DNA from: Bacteroidales bacterium UBA5219 | Lineage (GTDB): Bacteria; Bacteroidota; Bacteroidia; Bacteroidales; ML635J-15 | Length of the DNA: 5,273 nucleotides | Assembly: GCA_002412425.1 (NCBI GenBank) | Contig: DHVB01000070.1 | Location: 1-5,273 of the forward strand | Reading direction: 5' to 3' | In this document: one piece after another, positions 1-5,273 of the stretch | How the letters are laid out: every line of letters begins with the position of its first letter | How positions within the stretch are numbered: the first letter of the stretch is position 1 | The notes under the pieces: generated by a model | The model's input: the letters and a program-made list of their open reading frames with translations, nothing else | Database searches by the model: none | Told to the model about the DNA's origin: nothing | Made by a program: the position numbers and the translations under genes

Positions 1-99
1 CTCTTCGTTGTAATATAATTTTTTTATTATGTCTTTTGTAAATCCTGTATCAAATGAATCTAGGTTAAAAATAATATTATAATATACATTAAGAAATAC
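1..99 (-). other. Start-less minus-strand open frame running off the left edge
   Basis: Reading leftward from 99, 33 codons stay open to the window edge, ending with residues like DSFDTGFTKDIIKKLYYNEE. There is no ATG, GTG or TTG in the frame. The codon just upstream is TAG (102-100), and ten codons before that TAG is an in-frame GTG (132-130) that would encode VSSKNKTGIN. The frame lies about 90 bases downstream of a plausible leftward promoter. It could be the head of a broken gene, a gene with a rare start such as ATT, or a chance opening in the leader of a gene further left. A 33-codon opening is not rare by chance, and I recognise no family. Confidence 0.15.
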
Positions 100-196
100 C
101 TAATTTATACCTGTTTTATTTTTGCTACTCACTATTAAATCAAAGAACTTTTTTAAACCAAAAAACTATAAATATTTTTTTATCGTTTTGGGACTG

Positions 197-228
197 CAAA
201 AATAAAGTCTTTTTTATTACCACCAAAA
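197..228 (-). promoter_or_regulatory. Leftward Bacteroidota-type promoter
   Basis: Read on the minus strand, TTTG (227-224) is followed by a 19-base spacer and TATTTTTG (204-197), which matches the TAnnTTTG -7 element of the phylum. The following bases, CAGTCC, resemble the C/A context often seen just after this element. Transcription would start near 190 and run left, so the driven gene would lie at or beyond the left edge. Both elements and their spacing fit, but the local T/A runs raise the chance of a coincidental match. Confidence 0.45.
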
Positions 229-370
229 CTTTTTTTGATTTTTTTTTAAAATTTTATCATTTTACTTACAAAAGCCTGTACAACAAGCTTTTAGAAACCA
301 ACAACTTCTTCAAAAAAAATAATTTTCAATAATTTTATTAGTTTTAAATGAATATTAAATAAAATTAAAG

Positions 371-378
371 TATATTCG
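371..378 (+). promoter_or_regulatory. Weak -7-like element before the glycosyltransferase
   Basis: TATATTCG differs at one fixed position from TAnnTTTG. About 20 bases upstream, where TTTG would be expected, the sequence is only AATG (347-350). Initiation about 7 bases downstream would leave a leader of roughly 15 bases before the GTG at 400. It is the best plus-strand candidate near this gene, but it is a poor match to the phylum consensus. Confidence 0.25.
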
Positions 379-379
379 C

Positions 380-398
380 AGTTTCAAAAAAAGAAACT
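380..398 (+). promoter_or_regulatory. Small hairpin abutting the GTG start
   Basis: AGTTTC (380-385) and GAAACT (393-398) can pair perfectly as a 6-bp stem around a loop of seven A residues (386-392). The stem ends one base before the GTG at 400, so it occupies the position of a ribosome binding site, and no Shine-Dalgarno-like sequence is present. It may modestly affect initiation. With only two G/C pairs it is weak and could be chance. Confidence 0.25.
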
Positions 399-399
399 T

Positions 400-1134
400 G
401 TGAAAGAAAATATTGTAATAATACCAACTTATAACGAAAAAGAAAACGTAGAAAATATTATTCGTTATGTTTTTAATTTGCCTGAGCATTTTAATATTTT
501 AATAGTTGATGACGGTTCGCCTGATGGTACTGGTAAAATTGTAAAAACTTTAATACAAGAGTTCCCTGATAGGCTTTTTATTATAGAACGTAGTGGGAAA
601 CTAGGACTTGGCACAGCATATATAACAGGTTTTAAGTGGTGTCTCAAAAATGGCTATACCTATATATATGAAATGGACGCTGACTTTTCACACAATCCTG
701 ACGATTTAATTAGATTGCACAAGGCATGTTTAGATGGTGCTGACATATCGGTTGGTTCGCGTTATAAAGTAGGTGTAAATGTTGTCAATTGGCCCCTAAA
801 ACGAGTTTTACTTTCGTATTTTGCATCAAAATACGTAAGATTAATTACAAGAATGAAACTTACAGACACTACTGCTGGTTTTGTTTGTTACCACCGAAAA
901 GTTTTAGAAACAATAAACTTAGACAGTATTAAGATGATAGGTTATGCTTTCCAAATAGAAATGAAATTTAAAGCTTGGCTACATAATTTTAAAATAGCTG
1001 AAGTAAATATTGTTTTTACAGATAGACAAAAAGGACAATCTAAAATGAGTGGAAGCATTGTAGGAGAAGCTATTTTTGGAGTTATAAAAATGAAACTGCA
1101 AAGTATTTTTAATAAAAAGAAATATTTAGCTTAA
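400..1134 (+). CDS. Family 2 glycosyltransferase, polyprenol-phosphate mannosyltransferase type (DPM1-like)
   Basis: This 244-residue enzyme probably transfers a hexose, typically mannose from GDP-mannose, onto a polyprenyl phosphate at the cytoplasmic face of the inner membrane, giving a lipid-linked donor for extracytoplasmic glycosylation. The family signatures are all present: PTYNE at 9-13, VDDGSPDGT at 36-44, KLGLGTAYITGF at 67-78, the metal-binding DAD at 93-95 followed by FSHNP, GSRY at 119-122, DTTAGF at 156-161, GYAFQIEM at 181-188 and QSKMSGSIVGEA at 213-224. Length matches the short, soluble DPM1-type subfamily, and no C-terminal membrane helices are visible. The start is GTG: a TGA at 349-351 closes the frame upstream with no other start between, and homologues begin with this kind of MKxNIVIIPTYNE. 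The exact sugar and nucleotide donor cannot be read from the sequence. There is no terminator after the stop, and the next gene begins 93 bases downstream behind its own promoter. Confidence 0.9.
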   Translation: MKENIVIIPTYNEKENVENIIRYVFNLPEHFNILIVDDGSPDGTGKIVKTLIQEFPDRLFIIERSGKLGLGTAYITGFKWCLKNGYTYIYEMDADFSHNPDDLIRLHKACLDGADISVGSRYKVGVNVVNWPLKRVLLSYFASKYVRLITRMKLTDTTAGFVCYHRKVLETINLDSIKMIGYAFQIEMKFKAWLHNFKIAEVNIVFTDRQKGQSKMSGSIVGEAIFGVIKMKLQSIFNKKKYLA

Positions 1135-1150
1135 AAAAAATGAAAAAAAA

Positions 1151-1183
1151 TTTTGAATTATTAAATTATTATTACTATCTTTG
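1151..1183 (+). promoter_or_regulatory. Bacteroidota-type promoter of the 436-aa secreted protein (copy 1 of a repeated block)
   Basis: TTTG (1152-1155), a 20-base spacer and TATCTTTG (1176-1183) match the TTTG / TAnnTTTG sigma-factor pattern of the phylum. Transcription should start about 7 bases further on, near 1190, leaving a leader of about 38 bases. The whole 33-bp block recurs before the 780-aa gene at 2729-2761 with only two T-to-C differences (1158 and 1166). The conservation covers the spacer as well as the two contact elements. Confidence 0.8.
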
Positions 1184-1227
1184 AAAAATTAAATTAAAAT
1201 TAATTATTAACTAAAATTTTATAAATT
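1184..1227 (+). promoter_or_regulatory. G-free A/T leader without Shine-Dalgarno
   Basis: The 44 bases between the promoter and the ATG contain no G and a single C, within ATTAACTAAAA. Shine-Dalgarno pairing is therefore impossible here, and initiation probably depends on an unstructured A/T-rich leader, as is typical of this phylum. The ATTAACTAAAA segment also occurs in the leader of the 780-aa gene. Confidence 0.6.
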
Positions 1228-2538
1228 ATGAAAAAATTTACATTTATTATTGCTACAATGTTGATTACAAGCTTAACATTTGCACAATTGCTTGACACAC
1301 CTATCTCTGTTAAAGCAATACCTAGTGGAGAAAAAACTGATTGGTACACTTATTGGGAAGATGATGGAAGTGGTTATATTGGCATTAATTTATGGACTGC
1401 TGGAGAAAAATTAGCAATGAGATATACTCCTGCACAATTGGCTGATATGTTAGATGCAAATCCTCAATTAACTAAAGTTTCAGTTGGCGCTTGGGAATAT
1501 ACTCACGAAGGAGTAAATTATAACAATTATAACTTTACATTAGAAATTTATGAAGGAGGGTCTTACGATGATGTAACAGGAGAATACACTCCAGGAACAA
1601 TGATCCATACTCAAGCCATTACAGCTGAACAATCTTGGACTGAACATACTTTAAGCACACCTGTTGATGTTGACATTACACAAGATTTAATGATTGCTAT
1701 TGTTATGACAGGCAATTCATGTTTTATCCAAAGTCACAGTGCTGTGCCTACGGCATCAACTTTTGGAAATTTATACTATTACTATGATCCAGAAGAAAGT
1801 GCATGGTTTGATTTAGAATTTTACACTGACGAAACCATGACTGAAACTGAAGTTTTAGCTTGGGCAATTAAAGCATACATCGAAGATGAAGCTGTATATG
1901 TTGAGAATTCAGATATGTATGGAATGTTTTTAGGAAGTGCAGAAGCTCCATACACACCTATTTCAGAACTGGCAATAGGCGAAACTGAAGACCTTGTGAT
2001 TTTTCCTACTATTGGCAACAATGGTCCAGATGCTACAAGTAATACAGTGACTGTTTTAATTGAAGCAGGAGAAAATGAAATAATGAATGAAAGTTTAGAT
2101 CTTTCAGGAGAATATGCTCTTGCTAATGGTTATTTTTCATTTATTGTTGAAGGAAATTCTATTACAATAACAGCGGCTGAATTAACTACAATGGGATTAA
2201 CAGACGAGTTTGATGTTTGTATTACAGTTACATACAACGGAGTTGATAACGTTCCTGCCAACAACACAGCATGTCTTGCAGTTACAAGAGGAGACCCTGT
2301 TAATGTTGAGAATAATATTGCTGCTGCAATCTCCGTATTCCCTAACCCTGCAAACAGCATAATTACTGTTGCTAACGCAGAAAATGAGGATATAGTTGTT
2401 CTTAACATGCTTGGCGAAGTTGTTGCAAACGTTAATAATGCTTCTTCAAATCAAAATATTGATATTAGCAAATTAGCTAACGGAACTTATTTTGTAAAAG
2501 TTGATGGTGAAGTTTTCAAAATAAATGTTGTTAAATAA
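1228..2538 (+). CDS. Secreted T9SS cargo protein with CARDB-like module and type A sorting domain
   Basis: This 436-residue protein is predicted to leave the cell by Sec and then T9SS, ending up released or anchored on the surface. Residues 1-20 form a signal peptide (Lys-Lys, hydrophobic core, LTFA-Q), with cleavage expected just before or after Gln20. Residues about 34-215 form a beta-rich module beginning TDWYTYWEDDGSGYIGINLW, with LTKVSVGAW, a FTLEIYEGGS strand and TPVDVDITQDLMIAIVM. That pattern is familiar from jelly-roll-like regions of Bacteroidota secreted proteins. Residues about 245-352 look like a CARDB/Ig-type domain (DLVIFPTIGNNGPDATSN ... YNGVDNVPANNTACLAV). Residues 368-436 are the T9SS sorting domain, with the PNPAN box at 372-376, NMLGEVV, DISKLANGTYFVKV and a terminal Lys. 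I see no protease, glycosidase or other catalytic motif, so ligand binding or a structural role is an inference. The gene has its own promoter and terminator. Its last 44 residues are identical to those of the 780-aa protein downstream. Confidence 0.88.
   Translation: MKKFTFIIATMLITSLTFAQLLDTPISVKAIPSGEKTDWYTYWEDDGSGYIGINLWTAGEKLAMRYTPAQLADMLDANPQLTKVSVGAWEYTHEGVNYNNYNFTLEIYEGGSYDDVTGEYTPGTMIHTQAITAEQSWTEHTLSTPVDVDITQDLMIAIVMTGNSCFIQSHSAVPTASTFGNLYYYYDPEESAWFDLEFYTDETMTETEVLAWAIKAYIEDEAVYVENSDMYGMFLGSAEAPYTPISELAIGETEDLVIFPTIGNNGPDATSNTVTVLIEAGENEIMNESLDLSGEYALANGYFSFIVEGNSITITAAELTTMGLTDEFDVCITVTYNGVDNVPANNTACLAVTRGDPVNVENNIAAAISVFPNPANSIITVANAENEDIVVLNMLGEVVANVNNASSNQNIDISKLANGTYFVKVDGEVFKINVVK
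2437..2522 (+). repeat. 86-bp exact direct repeat, copy 1 (sorting-domain DNA)
   Basis: These 86 bases within the sorting domain are identical to 5052-5137. From the NMLGE motif to the stop codon, the two genes differ only at six third-codon positions, all synonymous. Upstream of this the two coding sequences lose similarity quickly, so the repeat marks a shared C-terminal module and not whole-gene duplication. Confidence 0.95.
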
Positions 2539-2557
2539 ATTTATATAAAATTATATT

Positions 2558-2590
2558 AAAAAAGGTCGGAAAATTTCCGACCTTTTTTTT
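2558..2590 (+). terminator. Intrinsic terminator of the 436-aa gene
   Basis: GGTCGG (2564-2569) and CCGACC (2577-2582) form a GC-rich stem around a 7-base loop. Flanking A and T runs extend it to about 12 bp, and it is followed by eight T residues (2583-2590). It begins about 20 bases after the stop codon. The run of six A residues on the left means it could also work weakly in the opposite direction. Confidence 0.9.
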
Positions 2591-2728
2591 AGGTTTAACT
2601 TTCATTTTATTGCAAGATAAATCGTAGTTAAATTTTCAATTAATTTTAGCTATTCTCTTTTGCATTACTTTTGGTTATGATTCTTTATTTTTTTAACACA
2701 TCAATATTATAAAAAAAAACAATAATTT
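2591..2728 (+). other. Intergenic stretch between the two secreted-protein genes, no gene
   Basis: No frame of meaningful length is open here. One extra -7-like match, TACTTTTG at 2666-2673, lacks a TTTG at the right distance upstream and is only a weak candidate for a second promoter. The ATG just after it opens an 11-codon frame that is not credible as a gene. Confidence 0.5.
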
Positions 2729-2761
2729 TTTTGAACTATTAAACTATTATTACTATCTTTG
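2729..2761 (+). promoter_or_regulatory. Bacteroidota-type promoter of the 780-aa secreted protein (copy 2 of the repeated block)
   Basis: TTTG (2730-2733), a 20-base spacer and TATCTTTG (2754-2761) match the phylum's promoter pattern with the same spacing as copy 1 at 1151-1183. The expected start is near 2768, giving a leader of about 43 bases. A terminator separates it from the preceding gene, so this gene is independently transcribed. The near-identical promoters predict similar expression of the two secreted proteins. Confidence 0.8.
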
Positions 2762-2810
2762 TAAATAAAATAAAATTTAAAAATTAATATTAACTAAAAA
2801 TTTAAAAATT
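2762..2810 (+). promoter_or_regulatory. G-free A/T leader without Shine-Dalgarno
   Basis: All 49 bases are A or T except one C, again inside ATTAACTAAAA and again followed by an A/T stretch ending AAATT-ATG. It resembles the leader at 1184-1227 but is five bases longer, so the similarity continues less precisely from the promoter into the signal-peptide codons. Confidence 0.6.
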
Positions 2811-5153
2811 ATGAAAAAATTTTACGTTTTAATGTCCTTGCTTTTAGTAGCAAGTATGGGTTTTAGCCAATATTATGCGACTAAAACCAACAATGCAAAA
2901 CCATTTGTATCAAAAACAGACAAAGTAGCACAAGTTGAAAATTATATGCCAAAAGCTGCTCAAGCTGTAATTTTCGAAGATGGTTTTGAAACTGGAGATT
3001 TAGCAGGTTGGACTTTAGTAGACGCAGATGGCGACGGTTATAATTGGTCTGCAATTACAGGAGAGGGTTCTACAACACCTCATAGCGGTGTCTATAATGT
3101 CACTTCAGCTTCTTGGAATGGAACTGATTTACACCCCGAAAACTGGCTGATTTCACCTGCAATTGACTTAACTACTGTTACAGGTACTATAATGTTAGAA
3201 TATTGGGTTAGAGCTCAGGACCAAGCTTGGCCAGATGAGCACTACAAACTAGTAGTTTCAACTACTAATACTGATATTGCTAGTTTCACCACTATTTTAA
3301 AAGAAGAAACTATAACAGCAGGAACAGGAGTAGAAAATAATTATTTAAACAGAATAATTAATCTTTCATCTTATGCTGGACAAACTATTTATTTAGCCTG
3401 GGTACACTATAATTGCACTGGTATGTTTAGAATAAATCTTGATGATATTTCAATTTACACTAGCAATACCGCTGATGCTGCTATTACAGGTATTACAGAA
3501 CCAAATCACGAAGGTGGTTGTACTCTTTCTGCAACACAAAATATCACAATAACAATTCAAAATTACGGTTCTGTTGATATTTCAAACTTTGATGTAAGCT
3601 ATATCATTAATGGTGGTACTCCTGTTACAGAAACTGTAACTGCTACTATTGCTCCTACCGAAGCTCTTAATTACACGTTTACACAAAAAGCTGATCTTGC
3701 TGCTATAAACGAATATACAATAGTTGCTAGCGTTAATTTAACTGATGACGCAAATGCTGCAAACGACTCTTATACTCTAAAAATTGTAAGTGGAGATGCA
3801 AAGATAACTATTCATGCTTTAACAGACAATGGTGGTGGTCAAAGTTGGCAAGTGATTAACAATCTAACAAATGAGGTTGTGGCAGAAAGAACAGCTGCAT
3901 GGCCATGGTATGTTGAAATAACAGAAGATATTTGTGTTATTGAAGCTAATTGTTACACAGTTATTGTTTCTGATGGAGGACAAGTTGCTGGAATGGAGGA
4001 TCCTGCATATTTAGAAATACTTTATAATGATGTGCAAGTTGCAGGAAGCACTACTCCAGGCTCTTGGTCAACTGCTCAACTTGTTGCTGAAAATTTAGGT
4101 AGTGGTTGTGCTGCTAATGATGCACAATTAGAATCAATTGAAACTATTTATCCTGCATGTGAGTTAGGTGTGGTTGATATTATTGTAAATGTTAAAAACG
4201 CTGGAACTGCTGATTTTTCTGCATTTGATGTTTCATATACAGTTAATGGCGGAACACCTGTTACTGAATCTGTAACAGAAACAGTTGCTGTAGGTGCTAC
4301 ATATCAACATACTTTTACAACTCAAGCAGACTTATCAGAAGTTGGTGATTACACAATTGTTGCAACAGTTACTTTAACTGGTGATGAAATTGAAGCTAAT
4401 AACTCAGAAACAATACAAACTCAAAATGTAGCTCCAGCTAGCACACCTTACAGCTCTGGATTTGATTCTAATGAAGAACTTTTAGGATGGGCAATTGAAA
4501 ACACAAATGGTGATGATAGCTATTTCACTATAGTAGATAACTATGGAGTAAATAATTCTCAAGCTCTTGTTTATCCATACAGCACAACTGTTGATGCTGA
4601 TGACTGGGCAATCTCTAGATGTATAGATTTAGTTGGCGGAACAGAATATACTGTTAAAATTGATTATTCTGTTGAAGAATTTTATGGTTCTCCTATGCCA
4701 GAAAAGCTTGCTATTTATTATGGTGATGCACAAAATTCTGCTGCTATGACAAATCTTATTAATGATTTAGGAGAATTAACAAATGTTGAATATCAAACTG
4801 GTGCATTTAACTTTACTCCTGAAGCTTCTGGAACATACTATATAGGATTCCATTGCTACAGTGATATGGATAACTATCTTCTAAAGTTAGATAATTTTAA
4901 CATCGATATTGCAACAAATAGCAACATTGTTGAGGCTTCAAACATTTCAGTTTATCCAAACCCAGCTAACGATTTTGTAACTGTTGCTAATGCAGAAAAT
5001 GCTAATATAGTTATTGTAAATATGCTTGGTGAAGTTGTTGCAAATGTTAACAATGCTTCTTCAAATCAAAATATTGATATTAGCAAATTAGCTAACGGAA
5101 CTTATTTTGTAAAAGTTGATGGTGAAGTTTTCAAAATCAATGTTGTGAAATAA
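2811..5153 (+). CDS. Large multidomain T9SS cargo protein, adhesin-like
   Basis: This 780-residue protein is predicted to be exported by Sec and T9SS to the cell surface or medium. Residues 1-20 are a signal peptide (MKKFYVLMSLLLVASMGFSQ). Residues about 53-217 match a cleaved-adhesin/choice-of-anchor-J jelly roll: FEDGFETGDLAGW, ENWLISPAIDL, YLAWVHYN, LDDISIY. Residues about 222-325 are a CARDB-like Ig domain. Residues about 330-425 form a central beta-rich module (LTDNGGGQSWQVIN ... CYTVIVSDGG) of a kind I have seen in Bacteroidota secreted proteins. Residues about 432-535 are a second CARDB-like domain, and about 543-700 a diverged second jelly roll (SSGFDSNEELLGW, DDWAISRCIDL, LDNFNIDI). 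Residues 712-780 are the type A sorting domain, with PNPAN at 716-720. Five Cys fall between 237 and 450, and others at 202, 604 and 682. I see no catalytic motif, so adhesion or binding of a polymer is inferred from the domain types. Transcription is monocistronic, with its own promoter and terminator. Confidence 0.88.
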   Translation: MKKFYVLMSLLLVASMGFSQYYATKTNNAKPFVSKTDKVAQVENYMPKAAQAVIFEDGFETGDLAGWTLVDADGDGYNWSAITGEGSTTPHSGVYNVTSASWNGTDLHPENWLISPAIDLTTVTGTIMLEYWVRAQDQAWPDEHYKLVVSTTNTDIASFTTILKEETITAGTGVENNYLNRIINLSSYAGQTIYLAWVHYNCTGMFRINLDDISIYTSNTADAAITGITEPNHEGGCTLSATQNITITIQNYGSVDISNFDVSYIINGGTPVTETVTATIAPTEALNYTFTQKADLAAINEYTIVASVNLTDDANAANDSYTLKIVSGDAKITIHALTDNGGGQSWQVINNLTNEVVAERTAAWPWYVEITEDICVIEANCYTVIVSDGGQVAGMEDPAYLEILYNDVQVAGSTTPGSWSTAQLVAENLGSGCAANDAQLESIETIYPACELGVVDIIVNVKNAGTADFSAFDVSYTVNGGTPVTESVTETVAVGATYQHTFTTQADLSEVGDYTIVATVTLTGDEIEANNSETIQTQNVAPASTPYSSGFDSNEELLGWAIENTNGDDSYFTIVDNYGVNNSQALVYPYSTTVDADDWAISRCIDLVGGTEYTVKIDYSVEEFYGSPMPEKLAIYYGDAQNSAAMTNLINDLGELTNVEYQTGAFNFTPEASGTYYIGFHCYSDMDNYLLKLDNFNIDIATNSNIVEASNISVYPNPANDFVTVANAENANIVIVNMLGEVVANVNNASSNQNIDISKLANGTYFVKVDGEVFKINVVK
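3588..3770 (+). repeat. Internal protein repeat, copy 1 (CARDB-like domain 1)
   Basis: Residues 260-320 align without gaps to residues 472-532 of the same protein at an offset of 212 residues. By hand count about 35 of 61 positions are identical, including FDVSY, NGGTPVTE, ADL and YTIVA. The DNA has diverged at many synonymous sites, so this duplication is much older than the one in the sorting domains. Confidence 0.85.
4224..4406 (+). repeat. Internal protein repeat, copy 2 (CARDB-like domain 2)
   Basis: This is the partner of 3588-3770, covering residues 472-532. It sits on the other side of the central module and is followed by the second jelly roll, so the repeats flank the centre of the protein. 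Confidence 0.85.
5052..5137 (+). repeat. 86-bp exact direct repeat, copy 2 (sorting-domain DNA)
   Basis: Identical to 2437-2522. The copies lie about 2.6 kb apart in the same orientation, so they could recombine and delete or swap the DNA between them, which would exchange the cargo part of one gene for the other. Confidence 0.95.
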
Positions 5154-5180
5154 GAATATAAATAAAAAATTAATTTAATG

Positions 5181-5215
5181 AAAAAGTCGGGGCTATATAA
5201 GTTCCGACTTTTTTT
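5181..5215 (+). terminator. Intrinsic terminator of the 780-aa gene
   Basis: AAAAAGTCGG (5181-5190) pairs perfectly with CCGACTTTTT (5204-5213). Two G-U pairs and one C-G pair can extend the stem inward to a 7-base loop (5194-5200). The T run continues to 5215. The core GTCGG/CCGAC is shared with the terminator at 2558-2590, while the loops differ. Confidence 0.9.
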
Positions 5216-5273
5216 ATTACGGTGTTTTATAAGTGCCAAACTGCGACACTCAGTTAAAAGTTAAAAGCGATGC
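5216..5273. other. Right edge, no gene visible
   Basis: All frames entering from the right on the minus strand meet a stop within about 24 bases, and no plus-strand frame is usefully open. The stretch has somewhat more G/C than its surroundings. It holds a 5-bp inverted repeat (AACTG 5239-5243, CAGTT 5251-5255) and two tandem copies of GTTAAAA (5253-5266). A converging gene could end just inside the edge, but nothing shows it. Confidence 0.4.

Larger units (their letters stand above)
1..399. other. Left intergenic region, no convincing gene
   Basis: All three plus-strand frames close within about 40 bases of the left edge, and none opens again before the GTG at 400. The stretch is extremely AT-rich with repeated T and A runs, for example around 155-245. 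It contains a leftward promoter match (197-228), a start-less minus-strand open frame (1-99), a weak 6-bp inverted repeat (AAAAGC at 270-275 with GCTTTT at 287-292), and a weak promoter and small hairpin just before the glycosyltransferase. The opposed promoter matches suggest a divergent intergenic region whose leftward gene lies mostly or wholly outside the window. Confidence 0.6.

Noticed and set aside
270..292. AAAAGC/GCTTTT inverted repeat as a terminator
   Set aside because: The 6-bp stem has two G/C pairs and an 11-base loop, is followed by only a short T run in either direction, and no gene end lies next to it.
465..647. 60-codon minus-strand open frame inside the glycosyltransferase gene
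   Set aside because: It lies wholly antisense to a well-supported enzyme gene, shows no recognisable protein features and has no promoter of its own.
1140..1184. A 14-codon ATG frame (MKKNFELLNYYYYL) across the first promoter
   Set aside because: The frame is made of the promoter repeat itself, and the second copy of the block lacks the ATG, so it is not a conserved leader peptide.
1821..2408. Two minus-strand open frames of 66 and 92 codons inside the 436-aa gene
   Set aside because: Both are antisense to a gene with a signal peptide, a sorting domain and clear boundaries. Their low-complexity Ser/Thr/Val/Ala composition is that of shadow frames.
400..5153. The glycosyltransferase might supply sugar for O-glycosylation of the two secreted proteins
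   Set aside because: Scanning both proteins for the Bacteroidota O-glycosylation motif D-(S/T)-(A/I/L/V/M/T) found no canonical site, and separate promoters weaken the link. Proximity alone does not support it.
2811..5153. A gingipain-like or metalloprotease role for the 780-aa protein
   Set aside because: Cleaved-adhesin and CARDB modules often accompany proteases, but no catalytic Cys/His arrangement, HExxH or Ser-protease motif is present.
5239..5266. Inverted repeat and tandem GTTAAAA at the right edge as an insertion-element end
   Set aside because: The repeats are only 5 and 7 bases long, there is no transposase or matching copy in the window, and the sequence stops too soon to judge.

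Overview
The window looks like chromosomal DNA from a Bacteroidota organism, most likely Bacteroidales-like, though the order is an inference. The DNA is very AT-rich. Promoters fit the phylum's TTTG ... TAnnTTTG pattern rather than the E. coli -35/-10 pattern, and leaders lack a Shine-Dalgarno sequence. Two proteins end in a type IX secretion system (T9SS) type A sorting domain, a hallmark of the phylum.

Layout: positions 1-399 hold no convincing gene. They contain T/A homopolymer runs, a good leftward Bacteroidota-type promoter (197-228, minus strand), and a short start-less open frame running off the left edge. Next is a GTG-started family 2 glycosyltransferase (400-1134) of the polyprenol/dolichol-phosphate mannosyltransferase type. 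Two large secreted proteins follow, each with its own promoter and intrinsic terminator: 436 aa (1228-2538) and 780 aa (2811-5153). The last 58 bases show no gene.

The two secreted proteins are built alike at their ends and differ in the middle. Their promoters share a 33-bp block with two mismatches, their leaders are G-free and A/T-only except for one C, and both begin MKKF. Their last 44 residues are identical, including an 86-bp stretch of exact DNA identity. Between these ends lie unrelated beta-rich modules: a jelly-roll-like module plus one CARDB-like Ig module in the first, and a near-symmetric jelly-roll/CARDB/central/CARDB/jelly-roll series in the second. This fits interchangeable extracellular cargo on a common expression-and-export frame. 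Neither protein shows a catalytic motif I recognise, so adhesive or structural surface roles are the best guess.

The glycosyltransferase probably acts on its own, making a lipid-linked sugar donor at the inner membrane. It has no obvious terminator, so some read-through into the first secreted-protein gene is possible. I see no CRISPR array, tRNA, rRNA, transposase or phage gene, and no clear evidence of a previously undescribed system. The most notable signal is the shared ends of the two T9SS cargo genes.
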